A DNA stretch of 64,000 bases from contig NZ_OU342399.1 of the NCBI RefSeq assembly GCF_910589745.1, positions 248,001-312,000 on the forward strand, written 5' to 3'. Of the stretch, positions 1 through 8,886 are shown in pieces; positions within the stretch are counted from its first letter, which is position 1; the number at the start of each line of letters is the position of its first letter. The position numbers and the translations under genes were made by a program. The DNA is from Candidatus Arcticimaribacter forsetii (GTDB lineage Bacteria > Bacteroidota > Bacteroidia > Flavobacteriales > Flavobacteriaceae). The notes under the pieces are model-generated. The model was not told the DNA's origin. It made no database searches and saw nothing but the letters and a program-made list of their open reading frames with translations.

Positions 1-1151
1 ATTAAAAATCTTTTTTGAGGTCCATAATGCCATTCTGCAAAACGTAATTCTCCATCTTTATATTCGTTAAGTTTATCAAATCGTGGGATATCTGAGGAGT
101 TAGAATATTGAATGTTTAAGGTTAGAAGCTTTTCCTGAGGTAGCTTGATAATGAACTTTTGTAGGAGGTCAAATTGATCATATCCTGAATTCTTTTGAAT
201 ATTAGAATTCTTGTTTTCTGATGGTGTACTGAAATAGGTAGTTTCGTTATTTTCAGAAAAAAAAGGGACCAAACCCCATGAATCGAAACCATGTAATCTA
301 TTTTCTCCCATTTTTAAGTCCCCAAATTTCGAAATGCTAATACTGCTGTAGCTAGCCCAGTTTTTAAAACTTAATTCGGTGTCGAAGTGGTTAATTAATG
401 ATTGGTTCGAGGAGTTGTAATTAGATGAAAAACTATTACTCATCATTTTTTTACTATTGATCCGAGGGGATTTAGTAAAATAATGAACCACTCCACCAAG
501 CGCATCAGAACCATATCCAACAGAAGAAGACCCATAGACAACTTCAACCCGTTCAATTGTATTTGGATCAACGGTAATTGCATTTTGTAAATGGCCTGAC
601 CTATAAATAGCATTATTCATTCGAACGCCATCGATTACTAATAAAACTCGATTTGCTTCAAAACCTCTTAAAACAGGACTTCCTCCACCTCCTTGTGATT
701 TTTGAAGGCGAACACTAGGAGCGAGTAATAAAAGGTCTGCGCCATTTTGTGGATTGTTATTTTTTATTTCAGAAGAATTGATTACAGATACTTTTTCTGC
801 AATTTGATTTTTTTTCGATGGGGTCCTTGCAACCGATAAAATAACTTCAGACAGTTCCTTAAGTTCTATGTTGAGTGAAACTTTATATCCTTTGTTTTTT
901 AATTCTTCTTTTGAAAAATGCTGCACTTCAAATCCCATATATTGAAAAGAAATAAGATCTTCTGAAGTAAATACACTTAAAAAGCATGTTCCATCTGAAT
1001 TTGTAATTGTATTCCTGTCTTTGTTTTGATTATACAAGGTTACCCCTGACAAAGGCTCTTGAGTAAGCGCATCAATAACAGTGACTTCTTGTGAGTAGAG
1101 AAAGCCAACAAATAACATGAAAAAGGTAGTTAAACTATTAGGAAACGTCAT
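1..1151 (-). CDS. TonB-dependent outer-membrane receptor, N-terminal part (runs off the window)
   Basis: The visible 383 codons show a short signal peptide ending near LYSQ. Next comes a carboxypeptidase-like regulatory domain (about residues 23-105, with a DALTQEPLSGVTLY strand), then a TonB plug domain with SPVLRGFEANRVLLVIDGV and ERVEVVYGSSSVGYGSDALG. The start of the barrel follows. Such receptors import scarce ligands such as haem, siderophores or glycans across the outer membrane using TonB energy. The ligand cannot be told from this part. I chose the ATG at 1151, which gives a hydrophobic leader and overlaps the end of recO by 14 bases, so the gene is probably cotranscribed with recO. 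An internal ATG at 1118 is the alternative. The C-terminal barrel lies beyond position 1. Confidence 0.9.
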   Translation of the reverse strand, partial: MTFPNSLTTFFMLFVGFLYSQEVTVIDALTQEPLSGVTLYNQNKDRNTITNSDGTCFLSVFTSEDLISFQYMGFEVQHFSKEELKNKGYKVSLNIELKELSEVILSVARTPSKKNQIAEKVSVINSSEIKNNNPQNGADLLLLAPSVRLQKSQGGGGSPVLRGFEANRVLLVIDGVRMNNAIYRSGHLQNAITVDPNTIERVEVVYGSSSVGYGSDALGGVVHYFTKSPRINSKKMMSNSFSSNYNSSNQSLINHFDTELSFKNWASYSSISISKFGDLKMGENRLHGFDSWGLVPFFSENNETTYFSTPSENKNSNIQKNSGYDQFDLLQKFIIKLPQEKLLTLNIQYSNSSDIPRFDKLNEYKDGELRFAEWHYGPQKRFL

Positions 1152-1866
1152 CAAATATTTCATTGAGAATTTGCAATGATTTTGGTTTTGAAAACCCCAA
1201 CAAATGTAGCTCAAAATATTCAATTAGGGTTTCCAATAAATCGCGTCTTTTTGCTCGGTTTAATTTTCTTTTAATAGTACCACCAAAATTCATGCCTAAT
1301 AATTCTTTAAAGATCAATACTTGCTCTCCTTCAATGTGTTTTTCAAAGGGTACGACTGAACTAAAACAACCTGTTTCTAGGTTAAAATAAAGCGCTTCCG
1401 AATCATCTTCATTGGGAAAAAAACCTAAGTACTTGGTTAAGTTGATTAGGAAAACTAAATGAAAATTACTTATTTCATCATTAGAATCAAGCCATTCAAG
1501 AGCAGTTTCTAAAAAAGTAAAAAGAGAGGGGTTCTCTTCTTCTTCTAAGATCGAATTTTTTAGAATCTCTGCAAGAAATTGAGCTAAAGCATTCTTTTCT
1601 ATTCTATTAGGAATAGAAACATAAGGGTAGGTTATTTTTACCTCTTTTAGAAATTGTAGTTTTCCATTTTTTTTATGATCAAAAAGAATTTCGATTTGAG
1701 AAAGTACTTGAAATTGAGATTTTCTAATGGCACCTTTTTTAGCACTCAAAATTCCTTTAAGTATAAACGATTGTCTACCGAGCGCTTTTGTGTAACAATG
1801 TGCGATTAGACTCGAGTCACTATATTTTATTGTATTTAGGACAATGGCCTTAGTTTTCACAAGCAT
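1138..1866 (-). CDS. recO: DNA repair protein RecO
   Basis: RecO works in RecFOR recombinational repair: it binds single-stranded DNA and SSB and helps load RecA. The 242-residue product has the expected N-terminal OB-fold start (MLVKTKAIVLNTIKYSDSSL) followed by the helical C-terminal domain, at about the normal family length. The four-cysteine zinc site of some RecO proteins is not visible, as is usual in this phylum. The gene starts two bases after the gdhA stop and overlaps the downstream receptor start, so it sits in a compact minus-strand run. Assignment rests on the N-terminal pattern and length. Confidence 0.9.
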   Translation of the reverse strand: MLVKTKAIVLNTIKYSDSSLIAHCYTKALGRQSFILKGILSAKKGAIRKSQFQVLSQIEILFDHKKNGKLQFLKEVKITYPYVSIPNRIEKNALAQFLAEILKNSILEEEENPSLFTFLETALEWLDSNDEISNFHLVFLINLTKYLGFFPNEDDSEALYFNLETGCFSSVVPFEKHIEGEQVLIFKELLGMNFGGTIKRKLNRAKRRDLLETLIEYFELHLLGFSKPKSLQILNEIFDDVS

Positions 1867-1868
1867 AT

Positions 1869-3209
1869 TTATACTACTCCCTGAGCCAACATAGCATCTG
1901 CAACTTTAACAAAGCCGGCGATATTAGCACCTTTTACATAATTTACATACCCATCTTCTTGTCCATATTCAACACAAGATTGATGAATATCACTCATTAT
2001 ATTTTTTAAACGGGTGTCAACCTCATCTCGAGTCCAATTGTAGCGTAAAGAGTTTTGAGCCATTTCTAGACCTGAAACAGCTACTCCTCCTGCATTAGAT
2101 GCTTTTCCAGGAGCAAATAATATTTTATTTACAGTGAACTCATGAATAGCCTCAGGCGTAGAAGGCATATTAGCACCTTCTCCAACGCAGACACACCCAT
2201 TTTTAATGAGCATTAAGGCATCTTCTTTGTGGAGCTCGTTTTGGGTTGCACATGGTATTGCTACGTCACAAGGAATCTCCCAAGGGGTTTTTTTAGCATG
2301 AAATTCAGCCGTTGGATATTGTTTAATATATTCTTCAATTCGACCTCTTTTAATGTTTTTGAGATCCATAATATATTTTAGCTTTTCAGAATTTATACCA
2401 TCTCTGTCGTAAATGTAGCCTCCAGAATCCGAAAGAGTATTAACAATTCCCCCTAATTGAATAACTTTTTCAGCAGCATATTGTGCTACGTTACCAGAAC
2501 CTGAAAGAACTACTTTTTTACCCTCTAGGCTTGTTCCTATATTTTCAAGCATTTTTTGTGTAAAATAAACGACTCCATATCCAGTAGCTTCTGGACGAAT
2601 TAACGACCCTCCCCAGCTTACTCCTTTTCCTGTTAATACTCCAGTGAATTCATTTTTAAGACGTTTGTATTGACCAAATAAATAACCAATTTCTCTTCCT
2701 CCTACACCAATGTCTCCTGCAGGAATATCTCTGTTTGGCCCAATATGTCGAAAGAGTTCCGACATAAAACTTTGACAAAAACGCATCACTTCTTTATCGC
2801 TCTTACCTTTAGGATCAAAATCTGAACCCCCTTTACCACCTCCCATAGGAAGTGTTGTTAGGCTATTTTTGAATACTTGTTCAAATGCTAAAAATTTGAG
2901 TACACTTAAATTTACACTAGGATGAAATCTTAGACCTCCTTTATAAGGACCAATTGCTGAATTCATTTCAATCCGATACCCACGGTTTACTTTTATTTCA
3001 TTTTGGTCATCAATCCAGGGGACCCGAAAAAAAACAACCCGTTCGGGTTCTACCATTCTTAGTAAAATATTTTGACCGTAATAGATGTCGTTTTTAACAA
3101 TATAAGGGATTACATTTTCAGCAACTTCAGTTACTGCCTGCATGAATTCAGGCTCATTTTGATTTCGTTGTTTTACTTCGTCTAAAAACTGTTGTATTAT
3201 TTTTTCCAT
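1869..3209 (-). CDS. gdhA: NADP-type glutamate dehydrogenase
   Basis: Catalyses reductive amination of 2-oxoglutarate with ammonium to glutamate, a route of nitrogen assimilation in the cytoplasm. The 446 residues match the hexameric bacterial family. Visible are the substrate-binding YKGGLRFH segment (K90), the catalytic lysine region PMGGGKGGSDFDP (K126) and the dinucleotide-binding GSGNVAQYAAEK segment near residue 237. The length and the KGGSDFDPKGKSD sequence fit the NADP-dependent (GdhA) class. It is followed after two bases by recO. Confidence 0.97.
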   Translation of the reverse strand: MEKIIQQFLDEVKQRNQNEPEFMQAVTEVAENVIPYIVKNDIYYGQNILLRMVEPERVVFFRVPWIDDQNEIKVNRGYRIEMNSAIGPYKGGLRFHPSVNLSVLKFLAFEQVFKNSLTTLPMGGGKGGSDFDPKGKSDKEVMRFCQSFMSELFRHIGPNRDIPAGDIGVGGREIGYLFGQYKRLKNEFTGVLTGKGVSWGGSLIRPEATGYGVVYFTQKMLENIGTSLEGKKVVLSGSGNVAQYAAEKVIQLGGIVNTLSDSGGYIYDRDGINSEKLKYIMDLKNIKRGRIEEYIKQYPTAEFHAKKTPWEIPCDVAIPCATQNELHKEDALMLIKNGCVCVGEGANMPSTPEAIHEFTVNKILFAPGKASNAGGVAVSGLEMAQNSLRYNWTRDEVDTRLKNIMSDIHQSCVEYGQEDGYVNYVKGANIAGFVKVADAMLAQGVV

Positions 3210-3264
3210 GAGATGGGTTTTAAAAGAAAAATAAGTATTTATTTTAGTTAACTAAAGTAGTTTT

Positions 3265-4626
3265 TTATGCAAACAAAAGAGCAATAACTTCCTCTATTTT
3301 TGTTAAAGACAGGGAGTTAATTCCTTGAGTAACAACTTTATTTTTAGCGCCTTTTGAGCTGACTATGGTTTCAAACCCTAGTTTTTCTGCTTCAGTAATT
3401 CTTTGATCTAACTTAGCGACAGGGCGAAGCTCTCCAGATAAACCTATTTCAGCTGCAAAACATATTTCCTTAGGAAGAGCGATGTCATGATAGCTCGATA
3501 AAATAGCAGAAACAACTGCGAGATCAATAGCAGGGTCTTCAATGCTTATCCCTCCGGTTATATTTAGAAATACGTCCTTACTTCCTAATTGAAAACCAGC
3601 TCTTTTTTCTAGAACAGCCAAAAGCATATTAAGACGTTTGGCGTTGAAACCCGTGGTACTTCTTTGAGGGGTTCCATAAACGGCAGTGCTAACTAATGCT
3701 TGAACTTCAATCATTAGAGGTCTAACCCCTTCCATGGTTGCCGCAATTGCATGCCCGCTCATTTCTCTTTCTGTCTGAGAAATTAGTAGTTCGCTCGGGT
3801 TTGTTACAATTCTAAGACCGGTAGATAACATTTCATAAATACCTATTTCTGCCGTAGATCCAAATCTATTTTTTTGAGCGCGAATGATTCTATAAATGTG
3901 ATTTCGATCCCCTTCAAAATGTAAAACAGTATCAACCATATGCTCTAATACTTTTGGACCAGCAATAGCACCATCTTTTGTAATGTGACCTACTAAAAGG
4001 ACCGGGGTGTTTGTTTTTTTTGCAAACTGAATTAACTCAGAAGTACATTCTTTAATTTGAGAAACACTACCTGGACTACTGTCGACGTATTGTGTTTGTA
4101 GTGTTTGAATAGAATCTATTATTACAATATCTGGTTGTAAAAGTTCAATTTGTTTAAATACTTTTTGTGTTTGAGTTTCACTTAAAACAAAGCAGTTTTC
4201 GTTTTTTGACTCAATTCTTTCTGCTCTTAATTTAATTTGTTTTTGACTTTCCTCTCCAGAAACATAAAGTACTTTCCCTTTTATTTGAAGTGAAATTTGG
4301 AGTAGCAAAGTAGATTTTCCAATGCCAGGTTCTCCTCCTAATAGGGTTACAGACCCAGGAACAAGTCCACCTCCAAGCACACGATCTAATTCAGAATCGT
4401 TTGAAGTAATACGTGTTTCTTTGTCTGTTTCGATTTCTTGAATTCGAATCGGAGATGTTCCTTTTAGTTTCTGGGTTTTTGGCTCCGACCAACCCTTCTC
4501 TTTGGGTTTTTCTACAACTTCTTCGACTAGGGTATTCCATTCTTTACAGCCGTTACATTGGCCTTGCCATTTAGCATGGGGAGTTCCGCATTTTTGACAA
4601 AAAAAAGTGGTTTTAATTTTACTCAT
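3265..4626 (-). CDS. radA: DNA repair protein RadA (Sms)
   Basis: RadA is a RecA-like ATPase that promotes branch migration of recombination intermediates. The 453 residues hold all family marks in order: a four-cysteine zinc finger (C10, C13, C24, C27), Walker A GGEPGIGKST at about 97-106, the RadA-specific KNRFG motif at 252-256, and a C-terminal Lon-like domain with ISIEDPAIDLAVVSA. It lies eight bases after the esterase-like gene on the same strand, so the two may share a transcript. Confidence 0.97.
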   Translation of the reverse strand: MSKIKTTFFCQKCGTPHAKWQGQCNGCKEWNTLVEEVVEKPKEKGWSEPKTQKLKGTSPIRIQEIETDKETRITSNDSELDRVLGGGLVPGSVTLLGGEPGIGKSTLLLQISLQIKGKVLYVSGEESQKQIKLRAERIESKNENCFVLSETQTQKVFKQIELLQPDIVIIDSIQTLQTQYVDSSPGSVSQIKECTSELIQFAKKTNTPVLLVGHITKDGAIAGPKVLEHMVDTVLHFEGDRNHIYRIIRAQKNRFGSTAEIGIYEMLSTGLRIVTNPSELLISQTEREMSGHAIAATMEGVRPLMIEVQALVSTAVYGTPQRSTTGFNAKRLNMLLAVLEKRAGFQLGSKDVFLNITGGISIEDPAIDLAVVSAILSSYHDIALPKEICFAAEIGLSGELRPVAKLDQRITEAEKLGFETIVSSKGAKNKVVTQGINSLSLTKIEEVIALLFA

Positions 4627-4634
4627 TTAGGACA

Positions 4635-5768
4635 TTATTTTAGAGATTCGATTTTATTTAGAATCATTTCTTTGGATATAAAACTTATGGGTTTAAAGTT
4701 ATAAGCTCTTTCGTAGCTTTTGAGTGCTTTTTTATATTCTTCAATGATCTCGTAAGCTAATCCATTAAAATAATGCCCAATAACAGCATCAGGATACAAG
4801 TCAAGACAAAGTTCGCCTATAACAAAAAGTGATTCAGCGTCTGACTTCTGTTTCGAAGCTTCAAAAACGGCTATGATGTCATTTAAAATGATTTTTTTTT
4901 GAATACCCAATTCGTTTGTTATTTTCTGGTATTTATCGATTAGATATTGGTGAGGAACAATAGTGTCGTTTAATAAGTTTTCTTTAAATTCTTTTACACT
5001 AATGGGTTGGAATGTTCTAAACATTGTTTCAAGCGCAATGGGTATTGAATATGCTACCGATGATATTTCATCGGGATAAGAGAATAATTTATATGATTTT
5101 CGAAGCATACTGTTTTCAACTTCTTTAAAATCTTTGCTAAAATCACTTATCTTTTTACCTTGGTTTACTGGAAGATTTGCAGAATTAAACAGATGATAAT
5201 TTGTTTCATTAGTAGTGTTTTTAAGTTTTTCTATAAGAGGTTCAATAATTGCTTGGGGCATATCTGGATTAACAGCAATATAGGTAGTAAACGTATTGGA
5301 GTTGTCTAATAAAAAGTAGTTTATGAAATTAGCTCCTTTATTTTGACCAATAATTATCTTTAACTTTGAAAGAGGAAATTGAATAGAAAGCTTTCGTATG
5401 ATATCAGATTTTATAAACTGTTTAAAGTTAGCCCCTCTATTTGTTAACTGTCCTGTGCTTTTATCAAGCTCAAAATCTCTTTGTTTTTGATAATAACCCG
5501 CTTGATTAATCCCAACAACTATAGCTTTAGGCATGTAGTCATTTTCTGATAAAAACTTAACATTACTTACCACAAGGTTAAATATCTTATCGCCTTCTAG
5601 AACAACAATTAAAGGTAAAGGTTCGACATTTCCTTCTTCTATCTCTGGGATATATAAGTCTATTGTTCTTGAGTTCTCTAAAATGTTAGAGGTTATTGTT
5701 TGTGAGGTAATTTGTCCCATAAGGGAACTACTTATAAGCAAAAGCAGAAGAAATGTATTTTGTTTCAT
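4635..5768 (-). CDS. Secreted esterase-like protein with missing nucleophile and TPR-like tail
   Basis: A 377-residue protein with a signal peptide (about 1-22) and an alpha/beta-hydrolase domain of the Fes/IroE-like esterase type (PLIVVLEGD strand near 52-60, KAIVVGINQAG near 81-91). The nucleophile elbow, normally G-x-S-x-G, reads GQNKG at 141-145, so asparagine stands at position 143 in place of serine. The last ~60 residues (GHYFNGLAYEIIEEYKKALK) look like a tetratricopeptide repeat. Family members hydrolyse esters. This one is probably not catalytic, or uses other residues, and may bind a ligand or partner. It ends eight bases before radA begins. Confidence 0.75.
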   Translation of the reverse strand: MKQNTFLLLLLISSSLMGQITSQTITSNILENSRTIDLYIPEIEEGNVEPLPLIVVLEGDKIFNLVVSNVKFLSENDYMPKAIVVGINQAGYYQKQRDFELDKSTGQLTNRGANFKQFIKSDIIRKLSIQFPLSKLKIIIGQNKGANFINYFLLDNSNTFTTYIAVNPDMPQAIIEPLIEKLKNTTNETNYHLFNSANLPVNQGKKISDFSKDFKEVENSMLRKSYKLFSYPDEISSVAYSIPIALETMFRTFQPISVKEFKENLLNDTIVPHQYLIDKYQKITNELGIQKKIILNDIIAVFEASKQKSDAESLFVIGELCLDLYPDAVIGHYFNGLAYEIIEEYKKALKSYERAYNFKPISFISKEMILNKIESLK

Positions 5769-5801
5769 AATGAAGTTAAGTTTAGTACAAGTGAAAGGTA
5801 C

Positions 5802-6767
5802 TTACTTTTTTCGATTTACAAGGGGTAATGCCAAAAAGGAAAGACTGCCAAAAAGAATAACCATAACGGTTTGAGCGGACCACATTATCCAACCAAATGC
5901 TAAGCTAGATTCCTTAGAAATACCATAGCTGATTAAGACCAGAGAAACCGAGAACGGATAAATTCCAATACCTCCATTTGTTGCAGAGATTGATATAGCA
6001 CCAACTAAGAATCCGATTAAGAGGGCTTCAAAGGGTAGATCAACAGTTTCTGGAATAGAAAATTTAATAATGTAAAACATTAAAATATAGAGTCCCCAAA
6101 TCAAAAAAGTATGAAAAAGATAGGCCCATTTTTTTGGCATTTTAACAAGAGTTAAAATACCTTCTGTCAATCCATTTATTAAATGGATTATCTTTTGAGC
6201 AAAAATAGATTTTGATTTTTTAAGCATTTTTATTGAAATCCAAAAAACTACAGCAAACACTAAAACACAAACGACAGCTAAAGAAGGGTTGAACGATTGT
6301 TCTTTCAAAAAGTTCACAATAAAATCGAATTGGAGCAACAATGCGATTCCAATGACAAGAAATAGCATTAACATATCTACTAACCTTTCTGCGATCACTG
6401 TTCCAAAACTTTTTTCAAAAGGGATATTTTCATAGGTTTTCATTACCGTTGCCCTAAAAAACTCTCCAGACCTTGGAACTCCTAAGTTTGCTATATAGGT
6501 AATGAAAATTGCTAAAACATTATTTATTAATCTTGGCTTATATCCCATTGGATTTAGCATAAAGTTCCAACGATAAGCACGAGATAAATGACTGAATAAA
6601 CCAAGCGCTAAAGAAAGAAGAACGAAACTATAATCAGCATTTTTAATAGCCGCATAGATTGTTGCCCTGTCTTGTAATGTAGTGTCTTTAAGGGATAAAT
6701 AAATAAAAACAACCCCAATTAATAATGGTAAAAATATTTTCAGAAATTGGGTTAATTTATTCTTCAC
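5802..6767 (-). CDS. Flippase-like integral membrane protein (LPG synthase TM-domain / YbhN family)
   Basis: A 321-residue inner-membrane protein with about eight hydrophobic segments and the family pattern of lysylphosphatidylglycerol synthetase transmembrane-region proteins (GVPRSGEFFRATVM near 97-110, ISATNGGIGIYPFSVSL near 258-274). Members without the catalytic C-terminal domain, as here, are thought to move or sort lipids. The substrate is not known. It starts five bases after the panD stop, so it probably belongs to the panC-panD transcript. Confidence 0.8.
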   Translation of the reverse strand: MKNKLTQFLKIFLPLLIGVVFIYLSLKDTTLQDRATIYAAIKNADYSFVLLSLALGLFSHLSRAYRWNFMLNPMGYKPRLINNVLAIFITYIANLGVPRSGEFFRATVMKTYENIPFEKSFGTVIAERLVDMLMLFLVIGIALLLQFDFIVNFLKEQSFNPSLAVVCVLVFAVVFWISIKMLKKSKSIFAQKIIHLINGLTEGILTLVKMPKKWAYLFHTFLIWGLYILMFYIIKFSIPETVDLPFEALLIGFLVGAISISATNGGIGIYPFSVSLVLISYGISKESSLAFGWIMWSAQTVMVILFGSLSFLALPLVNRKK

Positions 6768-6772
6768 TAAGC

Positions 6773-7123
6773 TTATTGCAATAAGTTAGTTTCTTCGTTT
6801 GGAAATAAAAGAACAGGCTTGTAGTCTCGGGCTTTTTCAAAAGGAACTGAGCAATAGCTTATAATAATAATCATATCTCCTCTTTGAACTTTTCTAGCCG
6901 CAGGACCATTCAAAGTAATTTCTCCAGAATTTTTTTCCCCTTCGATAACATAAGTTTCAAGTCGCTCACCATTATTAATATTTACGATTTGAACCTTTTC
7001 GCCTGGCACAAGATTAGCAGCTTCAATTAAAGCGCTGTCGATGGTAATACTCCCAATATAATTAAGATCCGCTCCAGTTACTTTTACACGATGAATCTTT
7101 GACTTTAAAATTTCTATTTGCAT
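6773..7123 (-). CDS. panD: Aspartate 1-decarboxylase precursor
   Basis: Makes beta-alanine from aspartate for pantothenate and coenzyme A synthesis. The 116-residue proenzyme has the self-cleavage pair G24-S25 in YIGSITID. Cleavage gives a beta chain and an alpha chain starting with the pyruvoyl group formed from S25. Further family marks are K9, Y22 and the [12 protein letters not shown] segment. It lies directly downstream of panC, which supplies the next step. A TAnnTTTG element four bases upstream of its ATG suggests a second, leaderless transcript of its own. Confidence 0.97.
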   Translation of the reverse strand: MQIEILKSKIHRVKVTGADLNYIGSITIDSALIEAANLVPGEKVQIVNINNGERLETYVIEGEKNSGEITLNGPAARKVQRGDMIIIISYCSVPFEKARDYKPVLLFPNEETNLLQ

Positions 7124-7127
7124 TCGG

Positions 7128-7135
7128 CAAAGGTA
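7128..7135 (-). promoter_or_regulatory. Candidate -7 promoter element for panD
   Basis: On the minus strand the sequence reads TACCTTTG, matching the Bacteroidota -7 consensus TAnnTTTG, then CCGA and the panD ATG. With the usual 4-8 base distance to the transcription start, the mRNA would begin at or next to the start codon. It lies in the few bases between panC and panD. No clear -33 element was found, so this is a pattern match only. Confidence 0.4.
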
Positions 7136-7972
7136 TTAAAATTTAACATTGTCAATTAACCTTACGTCTCCAAGTTTAAGAGCAATGAATGCTCTTGTCT
7201 TTTCTCCGTTTAAGTGATTAACTTTTTGAAGTGTTTTTTCTTCAGCAACGGTAAAGTATTCAAGTTCAATTTCCGGATGCTTATTAAAGAAATCAGTAAT
7301 CCAAATTTCAATTTGTTCTAGGCTATTTTCTTCTTTTAAAGCAACTGCTTTTTGGAGTGTTTCATAAATTATTGGAGCAATTGCTCTTTGTTTATCGCTG
7401 AGGTTTGTGTTTCTGGAGCTCATTGCTAGACCGTCTTCATGTCTAATAATTGGACACGCAATTATTTTTACGGGTATCTGTTCTTGTTTAACTAAGGATG
7501 TTATTATTTGAAGTTGTTGAAAATCTTTTTCACCAAAATAAGCTTTTGTAGGTTTAAGAATTTCAAAAAGTTTTTGAACAATAGTGGCAACACCCTGGAA
7601 ATGTCCTTTTCTATGCGCTCCTTCCATAGTAGACTCTAACAAACCAAAACTATATTCTTTAGAGGTTACAGAATTACTGTAAACATCTGAAACTTCTGGC
7701 GCATAAACCCAAATATTGTTTTCTAAAGCTTTTAGCTTTAATAAGTCTGATTCTAGGGTTTTTGGATAATTTTTTAGATCATCTTGATTGTTGAATTGAG
7801 TTGGATTAATAAAAATAGATACAATGACTAATTCGTTTTCAGATAACGCCTTTTCTACCAGCGTTATATGCCCTTTGTGAAGTGCCCCCATGGTCGGAAC
7901 TAAACCGATTGACTTAGCCGACAATTTATTTTTTAAAGCATTTAGCTCTTTAGAATGGTTAAAAACCTTCAT
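7136..7972 (-). CDS. panC: Pantothenate synthetase
   Basis: Joins pantoate and beta-alanine with ATP to form pantothenate. The 278 residues fit the family. The nucleotidyl-transferase signature MGALHKGH (28-35) provides the ATP-binding histidines, and FINPTQFN, GEKDFQQL and RHEDGLAMSSRN are the other conserved blocks. The downstream panD provides the beta-alanine, so the two form a pathway pair. Upstream it diverges from the glycogen-synthase-like gene over about 100 bases. Confidence 0.97.
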   Translation of the reverse strand: MKVFNHSKELNALKNKLSAKSIGLVPTMGALHKGHITLVEKALSENELVIVSIFINPTQFNNQDDLKNYPKTLESDLLKLKALENNIWVYAPEVSDVYSNSVTSKEYSFGLLESTMEGAHRKGHFQGVATIVQKLFEILKPTKAYFGEKDFQQLQIITSLVKQEQIPVKIIACPIIRHEDGLAMSSRNTNLSDKQRAIAPIIYETLQKAVALKEENSLEQIEIWITDFFNKHPEIELEYFTVAEEKTLQKVNHLNGEKTRAFIALKLGDVRLIDNVKF

Positions 7973-8032
7973 TTTTAGAAAAGATTAACAGGCTAAAAGT
8001 ACTGTTTTTTCTAATGATCGGAAGAATTTTTG

Positions 8033-8040
8033 TAATTTTG
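8033..8040 (+). promoter_or_regulatory. Candidate -7 promoter element for the glycogen-synthase-like gene
   Basis: TAATTTTG fits TAnnTTTG and lies 35 bases before the ATG at 8076, in the intergenic space divergent from panC. No convincing -33 element was seen. Confidence 0.45.
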
Positions 8041-8075
8041 CTAAACTTTCTATTAAAGAAAGCTAAAACCGTTTT

Positions 8076-8879
8076 ATGCAAAACAAGAGAGTATTAATTA
8101 TATCATCGGAGGTAACCCCCTATTTACCTCAAACAGATCAGGCAATCAATTCATTTAAAATCCCAAAGGCAATCAACGATGCAGGTGGGCAAATAAGAAT
8201 TTTTATGCCACGTTACGGAATGATTAACGAACGAAGACATCAGTTACATGAAGTTATTCGTTTGTCAGGAATGAACATGGTTATCAATGATATGGATATG
8301 CCTTTAATTATAAAAGTTGCATCCATTCCAAAAGAAAGAATGCAAGTTTACTTCATAGATAACGAAGAGTATTTCAAAAGAAAAGCAATGCTTAAAGACG
8401 AGGATGGTGTTTTATTTCCAGACAACGATGAGCGTATGATTTTCTTTACAAAAGGAGTAATCGAAACTGTAAAAAAATTAAACTGGTCTCCAGACGTAAT
8501 CCATCTGCATGGATGGTTTGCATCTCTTTTTCCATTATACATGAAAACATATTTTTCAGAAGACCCAATTTTTGAGTCAAGTAAAATTGTAACTTCGGTT
8601 TACCCAAATGATTTTGAAGGGGAATTGTCTTCTGAGTTATTGAACAAAGTTTCTTATGATGTAAAAGATGAAGAGGCTAGAAGCACACTTAAGGAATCAA
8701 CTTATGAGAATTTAATGAATCTTGCGATTAATTATTCTGATGGAGTTGTTCTTTCCGGTGAAAATATTGCTAAAAGTATTTTATCGAAAATTGATTCCCA
8801 AAAAATTCCTACGCTAACATTTGAAGATAGCGCAAAGGAAAACTCTTATGTTGATTTTTTCAATAACCATATTATTTAA
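8076..8879 (+). CDS. Glycogen/starch synthase N-terminal-domain protein (GT5), short form
   Basis: The 267 residues align only with the N-terminal Rossmann domain of glycogen synthase: RVLIISSEVTPYLP at the start, RIFMPRYGMIN near 46-56 and DVIHLHGWFASLFP near 140-153. A full synthase has about 470 residues and a second GT-B domain. Here that domain is absent, and the ADP-glucose-binding KTGGL loop after EVTPY is replaced by PQTDQAINSFK. The protein is therefore unlikely to be a synthase by itself. It may be a regulatory relic of the family. It is followed after seven bases by the DUF4270 lipoprotein gene. Confidence 0.8.
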   Translation: MQNKRVLIISSEVTPYLPQTDQAINSFKIPKAINDAGGQIRIFMPRYGMINERRHQLHEVIRLSGMNMVINDMDMPLIIKVASIPKERMQVYFIDNEEYFKRKAMLKDEDGVLFPDNDERMIFFTKGVIETVKKLNWSPDVIHLHGWFASLFPLYMKTYFSEDPIFESSKIVTSVYPNDFEGELSSELLNKVSYDVKDEEARSTLKESTYENLMNLAINYSDGVVLSGENIAKSILSKIDSQKIPTLTFEDSAKENSYVDFFNNHII

Positions 8880-8886
8880 CCCCAAT

